Shown here: positions 33,885-45,715 of the stretch, piece after piece
Layout of the letters: each line of letters starts with the position of its first letter
Position numbering within the stretch: position 1 is the first letter of the stretch
NCBI RefSeq assembly: GCF_027172205.1
Contig: NC_070617.1
Span: 1,805,501 to 1,869,500 of the forward strand
Direction of reading: 5' to 3'
Length of the DNA: 64,000 bases
DNA from: Podarcis raffonei
Lineage: Eukaryota; Chordata; Lepidosauria; Squamata; Lacertidae
Notes under the pieces: model-generated
The model's input: the letters and a program-made list of their open reading frames with translations, nothing else
What the model was told of the DNA's origin: nothing
Databases searched by the model: none
Translations under genes and position numbers: made by a program

Positions 33885-36560
33885 ATGCTTCATTTCTATG
33901 TCTTCCTAACTTTTAAAAAGTATTTATACCCCACCATATAAAAAAGCAAACAAATGCTCAGGAGTTCTTCATGACTTTCATAGGTTCTCTAAGAACCTTT
34001 TAAAAAGAGTAGAGTATAATATAGTCAAAATAAGGAGTGAGGACCCCTGATGTTCATCATCATCTGGAGGGCCACAAGTTCCCATCCTTGTTTTATACCT
34101 CTGGAAGTGCATTTAATATGTGAGCCCTGATTGGTTGGGACATGAATCTACAGGGATGATATGCCATAGGGTAGGATCCAGTGTTAGTCCTACTCAGAAT
34201 AGACCCTTTGAAATCAATGGGCATGATTAAATTAAACCCATTGGTTTCAGTGGGTCTACTCTGAGTATGACTTGGTTGGATACAACCCTTGGTTTGGAAA
34301 TGGAGTTTTCTAAAAGTGTACCTGAAGTCAATACAATCAACACAAAACTCAAAAAATCTGTGTATTCCCTGCCCATGGATTCAGATTCAAGCTGGTTTTT
34401 TTGACTTGTTGATTTGCCATTTAGGAGGACAGTTGGGTTGAAACACATCTGTCTATGGAAGCTTCACTATGGAAGGTATTTGTATAGTGTAAGCTGGATA
34501 TAACCACCCACATTAGGTTGGATGGACCATCTGGTCTAAAATTATCTGAATTGTTTTGAATGCATAGTGAATTTTATGTGATTGTGAATGGAGATGCAAC
34601 ATTTGATAGTTCTTGGCTATGTTATTTATTTTATGAAACAGTAGTTTTTCAATTGTGAGTTTAAAATATTTGCACTAAATTTAGAGCCAATCAACACAAC
34701 TTAGATCCTCTTCATTTTACATGTTGGCAGAGGATCCCTGTTAAAGAATTCCACACATACTAATGGATCCCTTTGAAATTATCTAAATCCAAGTGTTTGT
34801 ACTAAGAGTCAGCAAGTGTAAATTACTAAGATTTTATAATAGCTCTGGTCTGCTATGGCAGTGGTACATTACTCCAGGCTTAGTGGTAATTGTTGATTTG
34901 TTGTATATACACTGTAATGTCTTGGAGATATTTATACAAATAAAAACAACAATCTTGAAGACTTGCTTTGTGGATCTGACATTCAATACTTACCATGGTC
35001 ACATCACCACATCTTTTAAAAATATTTATATATTTTACAGAGAAGCACACTAATCTTCTTTGTCCCTCCTGGAAAGAAGCCAAGTTTTTAAAAGGGATTG
35101 GGGGTGCTTAAAATCTGCTCTTGGTAAAATAGTTTCTAACAGTATGAAATATGAAAGAGAGGGAGAGGGAGAAACAGAGACAGAGAGACAGAGACAGAGA
35201 GAATAAAGCAAACAGAAGGACAAGTCTTGCTGAAGAAGAATCAGCATGGCTTCTGCCAACGTGAGTCCTATCTCATAAATGTTTCTGAATTCTTTGAGAA
35301 TGTCAAGAAACATGTGGATGGGGGTGATCCTGAAGATACTGTGTCCTTAGACTGTGTGCTTTTGACAAGAACCTCCCCCCTCAGTAAATGTAGCAGTCAT
35401 GGAATGAGAGGACATTCTGTCTTATGGTAAAAATAATGGGAAGCAGAGAGATTAGAAATAAATGGACAGTGCCAGAAAGTGGAATCCCCAAAGGTTCTAT
35501 GGGGTGCCTCAATGATGATGATGATGGTGATGATGATTGAAACTGACCCCTAAGGAAGGACTGGGACCACTGTAGGTGAGGGTATTTCTGTAGCACCTTC
35601 CCAACGGGTGGTTGCTGGCATCAGGTCTACCAGGGTGACCAAAGTCTAAGGTGGCTTGAAATGGGTCTAGATAATCCATTTCATCCAAGATTCCCTGAAA
35701 CTGAGGTCCCGCCACAGATTCCAACTGTTCCACTTAATCTGATTGATTTCTTACAATATGCCATTTTAGTTAAGGATGACACCTTCCCTGAATACAATCT
35801 GTAAAAGGTGCCAGAGACCAAACCTCAAATATTCTGAATGGAAACCTTGTGTGCTCTACTCCTGAGCAGTGTGCTCCCCTCTTCCAATTAATATATGCAA
35901 ATAAACATGAGAAGTTTCCTCACTCTATTCCAGACCATCAGTGAGCTATTTCAACTGCCACCAGCTATTTGAGTTGGTATTGGCATAAGAGCTATTTGAG
36001 TTCTTAGCCTCGGGCAGCAAAATGTCTTGTGCTGCTTCTGAATCTACGAACAGGATAGTGCAAAAATTACCACTACCCCTAATTCCATGTGTGGAAGGTG
36101 GCTGAATTGGAAGCTGGAACTTATTTTATCCCATGCAATGTGAAAACAATGTTTCTAGCAACAGGTGCCTAGCACGCTAGTTTCCAGCCCTGGAAGGCAG
36201 CACCATAGTTTAACAGGTGCAGAACAGGTCTGTAGCATACATAGCTCTGGTTTCCAACACAAGGGGTCTCAGGGGGCTCAAGAGGGAAGGTTGGGAGTGG
36301 GGGACTGCCACTGCTGCCCTCCAGTATAATTTGCCTCAGGCAATTATCTCATTTGGTCTCATGATAGGTACAGTCCTGCTTAGGTTGAGGTAAGGGCTGA
36401 CTGGTGCCCTTTGCGTGTGGAGAGGTGGAAGGCAGGAATACTAGTAATAGGTGGCACCAGAGAGCCAACAATAGCTTTTAGCTTTGTCTCCATTCTCCTC
36501 CCTGCTTGAGACTAAGGAAGAGGAAGACTGGCAGGAAGGGCTAAGTAATCAATTGGTTCG
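33885..36560. other. Spacer between CBP-C and CBP-D promoters, middle part
   Basis: No gene recognised. Holds a (GAGACA)n-like tract at 35155-35205 and a (GAT)n tract at 35512-35540. The rest is AT-rich unique or very old sequence; small open frames lack support. Confidence 0.4.
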
Positions 36561-36564
36561 AAGT

Positions 36565-37080
36565 AAAAAGACAGCATCTTAAAAAGCAGAGACACCACCA
36601 TGCCGACAAAGGTCCATATAGTTAAAGCTATGGTTTCCCCAGTAGTGATGTATGGAAGTGAGAGCTGGACCATAAAGAAGGCTAATCGCCGAAGAATGGA
36701 TGCTTTTGAATTATGGTGCTGGAGGAGACTCTTGAGAGTCCCATGGACTGCAAGAAGATCAAACCTCTCCATTCTGAAGGAAATCAGCCCTGAGTGCTCA
36801 CTGGAAGGACAGATCGTAAAGCTGAGGCTCCAAGACTTTGGCCACCTGATGGGAAGAGAAGACTCCCTGGAAAAGACCCTGATGTTGGGAAAGATGGAGG
36901 GCACAAGGAGAAGGGGACGACAGAGGACAAGATGGTTGGACAGTGTTCTTGAAGCTACCAACATGAGATTGACCAAACTGTGTGAGGCAGTGGAAGACAG
37001 GAGTGCCTGGCGTGCTCTGGTCCAGGGGGTCACGAAGAGTCGGACATGACTAAACCACTAAAAAACAACAACCACAAAAG
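36565..37080 (+). mobile_element. BovB/RTE LINE ORF2 3' fragment
   Basis: An open run of 149 codons (36600-37049) with VHIVKAMVSPVVMYGSESWT, WCWRRLLRVPWTARRSNLSI and ALVQGVTKSRT. 5'-truncated, ends actaaaccactaaaaaacaa. Confidence 0.9.
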
Positions 37081-37904
37081 GCAGGCGACTGAGACTGGTG
37101 GGGCAGTGTCCTTTCCAGGGTTTCAGGGAGGAGTCTTCCCTAGCCATGGAGATGTCAGGGTCTGAACCTGGGACCTGTTAACAGGGTATCCTGTTAAAAG
37201 GATCTGGGAGGAGTGGCTTCTGTCTGATGCCTAGATGGGAGCAAGGACCATACTTCTTCTCCAAAGGGGACCAGTTGGGGGATGCTCTGATTTGACGTAG
37301 GTCATAGGGGGTCGTCGTCCCCCCACTGGCTTGACCCTTAGTAACACTCCCAGTGGTCGGGCAGGAGTGACACACACAGTTGCTTACCACAATGCCTATG
37401 ACCAAGCCTTCACATCTGTAACCAATAAATTGTGGCCTTATTTGATCCCGAACCAATATGCCATGTGTTGTCTGGTTACTTGCACCTTAGGAAACAGGGC
37501 CTCAAAACACAAGAGAAGCCTGGAGGGCCACGTTTGCACCACCCTTCTCCTGAGGTTCCCTGCCCTGGCTTGCAGAAAAGCCCAGCTGAAAACGCCTCAG
37601 GGTTTTCAATAAGTGAAGGAACCCAGAAAGGTTGTAATGTGCAGATCACCAGTGATATGATTTTAGCTATTCATTCAATCTTCATTCATTCATCTATTAC
37701 ATTTATATCCTCCCCTTCCTTCCAAAGGAGCCCAGAGTGTCAAGCAGTCAGTGATAAAACAATAAAAAATACATCTTATTCATGGCATGGAGAAAGTGGA
37801 TCGAGAAAAAAATGTCTCATTTTCTCCTAACACTAGAACTCGTGAACATCCAATGAAGCTGAATCTTGATTGGGACAGGCAAAAGGGAGCACTTCTTCAA
37901 ACGT

Positions 37905-38565
37905 CACTTTGTTATACCGTGCAACTCACATCTGCTGGAGGCAGCGATGGTCACCAACCTAGAGGGCTTCAAAAGAGCATTGGAACCATTTGTGATGGGC
38001 AAGGCAATGGTTTGCTACTAGCCATAATGGCTATAGTTTGCCTCCATGGTCAAAGGCATTAATGCTTCTGAATATGAGTTGCTGTAAACCACAGAAGGGG
38101 AGTAATAATAATTTATTATTTATACCCCGCCCATCTGGCTGGGTTTCCCCAGCCACTCTGGGTGGCTCCCAACAGAATATTAACAACACAATAAAACCCT
38201 CCCTGAACAGGGCTGCCTTCAGATGTCTTCTAAAAGTCAGATAGTTGTTTATTTCCTTGACATCTGATGGGAGCATGTTCCATAGGGAGGCCGCCACTAC
38301 CGAGAAGGCCCTCTGCCTGGTTCCCTGTAACTTCACTTCTCACAGTGAGGGAACTGGCAGAAGGCCCTCAGAGGTAGACCTCAGTGTCTGGGCTGAATGA
38401 TGGGGGTAGAGATGCTCCTTCAGGTATATTGGACTGAGTCTGAGTGTGTTCTTATGCTCAGATCCTGCTTGCAGGTTTGCCATAGAGGCATATGGTGGCC
38501 ACTCTAAGAACCAGATGCTGGACCAGATGGGTCACTGGCCTAGGCCAGTAAGTTCTTCTTAAAAA
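37905..38565 (+). mobile_element. CR1-related LINE fragment split by an L2-clade LINE end
   Basis: 37905-38100 and 38438-38565 (plus) read as one CR1-related copy: gatggtcaccaacctagagg, aatgcttctgaatatgagtt; then cttatgctcagatcctgctt, gtggccactctaagaaccag. The reverse-oriented LINE end at 38102-38436 interrupts it. Confidence 0.55.
38102..38436 (-). mobile_element. L2/CR1-clade LINE ORF2 3' end
   Basis: The minus frame gives KLQGTRQRAFSVVAASLWNM with LPSDVKEINNYLTFRRHLKA, a typical LINE C-terminus. The tail on the plus strand is taataataatttattattta. Confidence 0.7.
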
Positions 38566-38569
38566 TGAT

Positions 38570-39894
38570 ATTAATATGGATGCAGACCAGGAAACACCTC
38601 TGCTCAAAGGTCTTGTTAGAAGAGGAAGGTCTTCAGCAGGTGACAAGAATAACAACATGAAAGACAATTGTCTAATATTCAAGGGAAAGGACATCCAGAG
38701 GGTAGCTTCCAACACACGGAAGGCCCTGTTTTTACATTGTGTGTAACAGAACTCCTAATAAGAGAGACTAAAAGAGAGAGAAATCTAATTCCAGTGACAG
38801 ATTCTTGAGTTAGCCTCTGTGGGCTTGATAGGAGAGCTGAAAATAATGCCAATATATTTCACATCTGGCAAACCAAGCGTATACTCAATTCTGACCAAAC
38901 TAAGCCACATAGAGCACAATATACAGCAGGAGGCTTTCGTTTGGTCAGAATTAACAGAGTTAACAGTAAATACATTACTTCTGGTAAATGAGACACCATA
39001 GCTGCTGGAGGGCTGTGAAAATTTGGGTCTTGGACTTTTTAGACTTGTCTACTCATGAACTGTCTGAAACCCAACGGGCACTTGGGTTGTCAGATGTCAT
39101 TTTCTTTTCCAGCTCTCTTACCCCATTATGGAGATATGTTCCTATGGGGAGCTACCAGGCTTTGGAAAAGATCCACAACAGCCTTGCTGGAACACAAACA
39201 TGTGGAACACCAATCCATGGCAGTGCTGATTTTTATTGGTTTGCCTTCAGCCTAGCAAACATAGGAAATGGAGAGGTCCCTGGTTCAGAAATTATCCAGA
39301 AATTATCTGAATTATCCAGACTATTCCCATCAGACATGAAGCAAAGTAGTAGCACACAACTGGTTGCTTCCAAATAAGAGTGGATAGTTCAGCTCTCCTT
39401 GCAGAACTGACATTAAAAAAAAAAATACTACAGCAACCATCAATGTGCACATTCTAGCTTACCAGTCAGAATAACCTCCCTCACCTCCTCCTCAGAGCCA
39501 ATTTTGGGGCTGCAGGGGGAGAAAAATGGGGGAACCCCATTGCGCTAGCTATAGTCCTTGTGTGGGCTACCACTAGTGGGACTCATTCATTGTATCCAGC
39601 CCATGGGTTGCAACCCTCATTTCCCTTCCCACTGACTTCTGAGCCATGCCTTTAATTGCCATTAATTGGTTTATCATGTGCTTAACATTTTTGTTATGAC
39701 AAGGGTTGGTTTCAGATCCAAGACTGGTTTCAGAGCCTTGCCTCCTACACTGCTTCCTTAGAGTCAACGGGGTGGGAGGAGGGGCGAGAGCATGAGCAGT
39801 AATGGGTATGCGTAGCACTGAAGACTGAGGGCAAGGAATGCGGACATTCCCTACCCAAGATTCTCCCTTATGAAAGAGGTTACAACATTTGAAG

Positions 39895-39895
<1 letters not shown>
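38570..39895. other. Spacer, nothing recognised
   Basis: A 129-codon open frame (38988-39377, plus) shows no domain, repeat or codon signal I recognise. Reported only so that it is not lost. Confidence 0.3.

Positions 39896-39897
<2 letters not shown>

Positions 39898-39943
<46 letters not shown>
39898..39943. repeat. (TA)n microsatellite
   Basis: About 23 uninterrupted TA units; likely polymorphic. Confidence 0.9.
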
Positions 39944-39946
<3 letters not shown>

Positions 39947-40009
39947 AGTAAGTGGGACATAACTTATGGGTGGTGCAAGGAAAGCGAATAGAGAGAAGTT
40001 CTTCTTTCC

Positions 40010-40560
40010 TCTTCCATGTATGGGGCCATCCAATGAAGCTAAATTCTGGAAGATTCAGAACAGATAAAAAAACACACTTCTTCACACAGCACAGTTGAAT
40101 CCATGGAACTTGATAGCTCCACAATGTACTGATGGCCATCAACCTTGATGGCTTCCAAAGAGGATTGGACAAATTCATAGAGGGCAAGAAGCTTATGAGT
40201 AGTCATAGTGGCTAAGCTCTACCTCCACTGTTGCAGTATGCCTCTGAATACCAGTTGCCGAAAATAGGTGGGGAGATTGCTTTAGTGCTCATGTTCTGGT
40301 TGTGGTCTTCCTAAAGCCATCAGGTTGGCCATTGTGAGCACAGGGTGCTAGACTAAATGAACTTTATCAAGTGGGGCTCCTCATACGCTCTTGTGTGTAC
40401 CAAAGAGGGAGGGCTCTGGTGTCCTTGCCCTGCATGTGGGTTTCCTGGAGGAATCTGATTGGCCAATGTGAGAATAGGTTGATGGGCTGTGGTGCCCTAT
40501 GGTCTATGTTATGAGAACTAGGTGGGTCTTTGGCTTCATCCAACAGGACTCTTCTAATGT
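40010..40560 (+). mobile_element. CR1-related LINE 3' fragments
   Basis: aaacacacttcttcacacag, ggcttccaaagaggattgga, agtatgcctctgaataccag, ggccattgtgagcacagggt; a second partial copy at 40440-40560. Confidence 0.5.
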
Positions 40561-40609
40561 TGAGGCCTCAATGAGATCCTACCTCTTCCACTTTCTGTTG
40601 CTGCAGTGT

Positions 40610-41085
40610 ACCAATTTTGTGTACCCACAAAGGTCCGTATAGTTAAAGCCATGGTTTTCCCAGTAGTGATGTATGGAAGTGAGAGCTGGACCATAAAGAA
40701 GGCTGATCACCAAAGAATTGATGCTTCTGCATTATGGTGCTGGAGAAGACTCTTGAGAGTCCCATGGACTGCAAGAAGATCAAACCTATCCATTCTTAAG
40801 GAAATCAGTCCTGAGTGCTCACTGGGAGGACAGATCGTAAAGCTGAGGCTCCAAGACTTTGGCCACCTGATGAGAAGAGAAGAATCCACTGATGCTGGGA
40901 AAGATGGAGGGCACAAGGAGAAGGGGACGACAGAGGACGAGGTGGTGGGACAGTGTTCTCGAAGCTACGAACATGAGTCTGACCAAACTGCAGGAGGCAG
41001 TGGAAGACAGGAGTGCCTGGCGTGCTCTGGTCCATGGGGTCATGAAGAGTCGGACACGACTAAACGACTAAACAACAACCAATTC
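40610..41085 (+). mobile_element. BovB/RTE LINE ORF2 3' fragment
   Basis: PTKVRIVKAMVFPVVMYGSE, WTIKKADHQRID, RRLLRVPWTARRSNLSILKE. Ends gagtcggacacgactaaacg. Lies 560 bp upstream of the CBP-D TATA box. Confidence 0.88.
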
Positions 41086-41581
41086 CCTTATTTCCTGTTC
41101 CTTATTTGGTTGCAAGAGATGTTCTGAGTTGCACATTGTTTGACAAGAGAGGGCATCATGGCTCACATGGTTTCAAACGTTGGGTCTCATGAATGCATCT
41201 CAGGTTTCAGGGCCAAGGAAGACCCCTCAGCCCAAGACTAAGTTGCTTCCTGTTAGGCAGAGCAGACAAATATTGGGCTGATGGACCATTGACCTGACTC
41301 AGTAGAAGGCAATTAACCTCTGCAATTTTCTTGGGGAGATTAATGCTGACTGCCTGGTTAAAAGAGAAGAGAGAGAAGGAAGCGCTAGATCTAAATGACA
41401 GGGCTGTGGGTAATCATTGGTGGAACCTCAATTAAATCCAAGGCAATTTCACAAAAGATGAGACAGATAAATTCAAAGGTGGAATGTGTGGTTTTCAGAT
41501 GGCTGATGGAGGCCTGGAATCCAGAACACAACAAAGCAATTTGGGATTTCAGGCTCTCAACTGCTCATATCATCCCAGATT

Positions 41582-41651
41582 AATTAAGCCCTCAGGCAAA
41601 GATGGGTGTCTCTCTTTCCAGTTCAGGGACCAAACATGAAACTGTATAAAA
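41582..41651 (+). promoter_or_regulatory. CBP-D core promoter (AATTAA element plus TATA)
   Basis: AATTAAGCCCTCAGGC at 41582-41597 and TATAAAAGG at 41645; spacing of first bases is 63 bp. Confidence 0.78.
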
Positions 41652-41674
41652 GGGACAGGGGAGCCCCGGACTTT

Positions 41675-41724
41675 TCAGATTGCTCCGTTCCTCTCTACAT
41701 CCAAACGAAACTTCTTCTAACCAG
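41675..41724 (+). other. Noncoding exon 1 of CBP-D
   Basis: Leader exon after TATA 41645. The donor is aaccag|gtaaga, with the intron from 41725. It is pyrimidine-rich with no ATG, like the other exon 1 sequences. Confidence 0.77.
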
Positions 41725-41799
41725 GTAAGACTGATAATCTATTCGTTTCTTTGTTTATTATACTTATGTTTGGTAGATTGACTACCAATGTAGGAATTG

Positions 41800-41962
41800 G
41801 CCTTATACCAAGTTGGTCCACCTGGCTAAGTATTGTCTACACAGACTGGCAGTGGGTCTCCAGTGTTACTACCACCAACCCTTACTGGAGATGCTGGGGC
41901 TTGAACCCGGGTCCTTCTGCATGCAGAGCAGATGTTCTACCCACTGAGCTATGGACCTTCCT
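41800..41962 (-). mobile_element. tRNA-derived SINE
   Basis: ttataccaagttggtccacc, gctggggcttgaacccgggt, gttctacccactgagctatg; minus orientation. Starts about 75 bp inside the CBP-D intron. Confidence 0.65.
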
Positions 41963-42269
41963 CTGCTGCTTCCAAATTGTAACAGGCAGGCATGGTGCAA
42001 TATATTTAGAGATGTTTGGGTGTGTGTATAGCAGTCTCCTTAGGCTCTGGCTGTTGATGATACAGTACAGTTCTTGACTCACCTTTTCAAAAGGTGTGGT
42101 GGCCAAAGGAGCTTCGGTTGGACTCATGGCCTGGTTGAGAGTCAATATCTTAATGCACCAAAGTGGCTCTTCCATTTGTCTTGACGAAGAACTCTTTATT
42201 ATATATCCACTTACTTTTAATAACCCCATCAATGTCCATGGAAATGAAGTTTCCGGTCTAAATTTTAAC

Positions 42270-42550
42270 ACAAGAGGTTGCAATGGTCACCAGCATGGAT
42301 GGCTTTAAGAAGGGACTAGAGAAATTCCTGGAGGATGAGACCACAAGCCATGAGGGATTTGTTCTACCTCCATTTTAGGAGGCAGTATGCCTCTGAAGAG
42401 CAGAGGATTCTGGGCCTCACAAGTGGGGAGGGTTGCTGTTACTTGTCCTGTTTGTGGGCTTCCCATTGTGGTATCTGGTTGGCCAATGGGAGAACAGGAT
42501 GCTAAACTGGATGAGCCCTTTTTGGCTTGATCTGGCAGGACTCTTCTTAC
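42270..42550 (+). mobile_element. CR1-related LINE 3' fragment
   Basis: ttgcaatggtcaccagcatg, ggctttaagaagggactaga, ggcagtatgcctctgaagag, ggatgctaaactggatgagc. Confidence 0.5.
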
Positions 42551-43064
42551 ATTCATCCGGGAGTGGGAGGCAAGCAGGAGGCTGCCAGAGCTTTTTACAA
42601 CTATCAAAAATAGTTCTAGTTACAGGTAGGTAGCCGTGTTGGTCTGCCGTGGTCAAACCAAAATAAAATAATAATAAAAAAATCCTTTCTGTAGCACAAT
42701 AGAGAACAACTAAGTTAGTTATTGGTATGAGCTTTTGTGTGCATGCACACTTCTTCAAAAATAGAACACCCTTGCTTTCAAGCTTACAATCTCAAAAGAC
42801 ATGGCACAAGAAGGAAAGGGGATGAGGAAGGCAGAGGGGGAAAGCAAACCCACTGTTTCTTAGGTAAAGGATCTTCACTTTAGAAGGAAGAAGGGAAGCA
42901 CCATGACAGCTCCTTCTTTGGCTGAGGGACAGGGCCAAGTTGGTCTTCCCTTGCTGTGATGCTCTTCTGGGAGGCTCCTCAGCACTGTCTCCTAGAACAA
43001 CTGCCACTTGGAGATGAGGAGCCTTTCTGGGGAAACCAGCTCCTGACCCTTTCTTCTTCAGCTT

Positions 43065-43440
43065 CAGATAAGCCTAGCTGGATCAGGCCAAAGGCCCACC
43101 TAGTCCAACATCCTCTTCTCACAGTGGCCAACCTGTAGGAAACCTGCAAGTAGGACCCAGACACAAGAACAACTCTACTCTTCTGTGGTTTCAAGGAACT
43201 GGTATTCAGAAGTATTACTGCCCTCTGACCATGGAGGGCAGAGGAAAGCCACTGTGACTAGTAGATATTGATAGCCTCATCCTTCATGAATCTGGACAAT
43301 CCACTTTTTAAGTCATCCAAGATGGTAGCCATCACAGCCTCCTGTGGGAGCAGGTTCCATAGTACAACTCTGTGCTGTGGACTTTCTTTTATCTGTCTTG
43401 AATCTTCCAACATTCAGACTCATTAGATGTCCACAAGTGC
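43065..43440 (-). mobile_element. CR1-related LINE 3' fragment
   Basis: gctggatcaggccaaaggcc, tcttctcacagtggccaacc, ggaactggtattcagaagta, tcctgtgggagcaggttcca; reverse orientation, ends 110 bp before CBP-D exon 2. Confidence 0.55.
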
Positions 43441-43574
43441 TAGTGTTAGGAGAAAACATGTTCCTTGTGCCCCCCACCCACCCCACAAACCCACAATTTA
43501 TTCCAGACCAGATTTTCTAATCCATTCATATTTATCCTTCCTGTTGTTCCACAGCCAACTTCCAAAACACAGCC

Positions 43575-44048
43575 ATGCATTCTAAAAGTCAATCCTGCGC
43601 TGTCCCATCTATTGGTCTTGGACATTGTGGATATGGCGGTGGATACGGCGGTGGATACGGCATCGGAGGTGGCATCATCGGAGGTGGTGGCATCGGAGGT
43701 GGCATCATCGGAGGTGGTGGCTTCGGTGGCGGCGTATCATCCAGCAGCCTTGGCATAGTCCCCGGGGCCAATGTTTCCTGCATAAGCCAAATTCCATCAT
43801 CAGAAGTGGTGATCCAGCCAGCTCCAGTTGTGTTGACCATCCCAGGACCCATCCTCACTTCAAGCGAGCCAATGTCTGTTGGAGGTTACAGTCCATGTGC
43901 TTCCGGTTATGGCTACGGGTCTTCTGGTTATGGCTATGGGTCTTCTGGCTATGGCTATGGCTCTTCTGGTTATGGCTATGGCTCTTCTGGAGGTTACCTC
44001 GGTGGTGGCTACGGAGGTGGCCAGTCATCCAAGGGTCACCCCTGCTAA
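43575..44048 (+). CDS. Corneous beta-protein D (Gly-rich with GYGYGSS repeats, 157 aa)
   Basis: Encodes 157 residues. The start is short and basic (MHSKSQSCAVPSIGLGHCG). Residues 20-53 form a Gly block with two copies of IGGGIIGGGG (30-49). The CBP core is at about 69-103 (QIPSSEVVIQPAPVVLTIPG). Four tandem GYGYGSS heptads lie at 111-138 (DNA 43905-43988), then GGYLGGGYGGG and a short end SSKGHPC. The KRRQSIC-type terminus of genes A-C is missing, and core PPSE is PSSE. The ATG at 43575 follows the acceptor ttgttccacag (exon 2 from 43555, 20-nt leader). Exon 1 is at about 41675-41724, giving a 1.83-kb intron like that of gene C. The Gly block and acceptor also resemble gene C, its divergent partner. 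Confidence 0.94.
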   Translation: MHSKSQSCAVPSIGLGHCGYGGGYGGGYGIGGGIIGGGGIGGGIIGGGGFGGGVSSSSLGIVPGANVSCISQIPSSEVVIQPAPVVLTIPGPILTSSEPMSVGGYSPCASGYGYGSSGYGYGSSGYGYGSSGYGYGSSGGYLGGGYGGGQSSKGHPC

Positions 44049-44372
44049 GCCATTGTGAGAAGACCAGGACTATCCAGAAATCGCCAACCCACCAATACGG
44101 ACTCTGTAGCCAAGTTTATGGGTCTGGGCTTCAACTAATGTTGAGCTCCAGACTTATGAATGGTTCTCCATGTATGTGAAAGATGAAAGCCCTGTTATGT
44201 ATTCTTTTCTCCCAACTATTTACTTTCCATAAGTGTATATTCCCTTTTCCACATTGCTCTCCAGCTACATAAGGACCAAAGGTCCATCCTATATCTACAC
44301 GTCTCACTTCTGAGAGATTATTCTCTTGTTACATAGCTTGGTTGTATGTTTTCTTGATACTCTTCATTTTCT

Positions 44373-44378
44373 AATAAA
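44373..44378 (+). promoter_or_regulatory. Poly(A) signal of CBP-D (AATAAA)
   Basis: AATAAAGCTTCC about 325 nt after the stop. It is a canonical hexamer with the AAAGCTT context seen in the sister genes. A LINE tail begins about 50 bp further on. Confidence 0.75.
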
Positions 44379-44422
44379 GCTTCCTTTGCATCATAAACTG
44401 GCTTCTTGCTGTTCTTGTTCGG

Positions 44423-44425
<3 letters not shown>

Positions 44426-44474
<49 letters not shown>

Positions 44475-44690
44475 TTATTATTTATACACCGCCCATCTGA
44501 CTGGGTTTCCCCAGGCACTCCGGGCAGCTCCCAACAGAATAATAATAATACATTATAAAACATCAAACATTAAAAACTTCCCTAAACAGGGCTGCCTTCA
44601 GGTGTTTTCTAAATGTCAGGTAGTTGTTTCTTTCCTTGACATCTGATGGGAGGGCTTTCCACAGAGCAGGCGCCACTACTGAGAAGGTCA
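44426..44690 (-). mobile_element. L2/CR1-clade LINE ORF2 3' end with (AAT)n tail
   Basis: (AAT)n 44427-44473 then tttatacaccgcccatctga. The minus frame encodes ALWKALPSDVKERNNYLTFR and KHLKAALFREVFNV. Confidence 0.7.
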
Positions 44691-44937
44691 GTGATTCTAA
44701 ACCAGGAATGGCTAATATTTCCCAGTCCAGGAGCCGCATTCCATTGTGGGCCTCATTCCGGGGTCCGCATGCCATGGGTGGGCAGAGATAGACCTAGAAG
44801 TAGCCAAAGGAATGAATTGGGTCCTTCTGGATCAGTGGCTCCCTCCTCGCTCAGAACAGAAGCAAATAGGGTTGGAGTAGATTGATCAGGATTGACAGGA
44901 TTGATCAGGATTGATCAGCGTAAATTGACAGCAGTCA

Positions 44938-45488
44938 TGAAATGAAAAGATGCCTGCTTCTTGGGAGGAAAGCAATGACAAACCTAGACAGCATCTTAAA
45001 AAGCAGAGACATCACCTTGCCGACAAAGGTCCATATAGTTAAAGCTCTGGTTTTCCCAGTAGTGATGTATGGAAGTGAGAGCTGGACCATAAAGAAGGCT
45101 GATCGCCGAAGAATTGATGCCTTTGAATTCTGGTGCTGGAGGAGACTCTTGAGAGTCCCATGGACTGCAAGAAGATCAAACCTCTCCATTCTGAAGGAAA
45201 TCAGCCCTGAGTGCTCACTGGAAGGTCAGATCCTGAAGCTGAGGCTGCAATACTGTGGCCAACTCATGAGAAGAGAAAACTCCCTGGAAAAGACCCTGAT
45301 GTTGGGAAGATGGAGGGCGCAAGGAGAAGGGGACAACAGAGGACAAGATGGTTGGACAGTGTTCTCGAAGCTACGAACATGAGTCTGACCAAACTGCGGG
45401 AGGCAGTGGAAGACAGGAGTGCCTGGCGTGCTCTGGTCCAGGGGGTCACGAAGAGTCGGACACAACTAAGCAGGTTGACTAACAACAG
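44938..45488 (+). mobile_element. BovB/RTE LINE ORF2 3' fragment (longest here)
   Basis: Extends further 5' than other copies: CLLLGRKAMTNLDSILKSRD, ITLPTKVHIVKALVFPVVMY. There is one frame change near 45311, after which EGARRRGQQRTRWLDSVLEA continues in another frame. Confidence 0.88.
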
Positions 45489-45574
45489 ATTGATCAGGTC
45501 AACGTCAGGTAGGGAACCCCTTGTTTATGGGGACTGATGCTACGACAGGTGCAAGCAGGAATCAACTTACAAGT

Positions 45575-45715
45575 CCCTAAAGCAGCCTTTCTCAACCTGT
45601 GGATCCCCAGATGTTGTTGGACTACAAGTCCCATCACTTCTGGCTAGCAAGGCCAGAGCTCAGGGATGCTGGGAGTTGTAGTCCAACAACATCTGGGGAC
45701 CCACAGCTTGAGACA
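45575..45715. mobile_element. Fold-back MITE
   Basis: caacctgtggatccccagat with gttgttggactacaagtccc faces gggagttgtagtccaacaac and atctggggacccacagcttg. Confidence 0.65.

Noticed and set aside
36512-37033. 173-codon frame antisense to BovB
   Set aside because: Shadow of the BovB ORF2 frame on the other strand; the same shadow recurs at each BovB copy.
37081-37500. Stretch with caataaattgtggcctta resembling an LTR end
   Set aside because: No second copy, no clear boundaries and no linked genes in the window; too weak to call.
39573-40187. 204-codon open frame on minus
   Set aside because: Contains the (TA)n tract read as an Ile-Tyr run and part of a CR1-related repeat; composition is not that of a gene.
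43589-43858. Pro-rich frame antisense to CBP-D
   Set aside because: Mirror of the Gly codons (GGN to NCC); seen for every Gly-rich CBP here.
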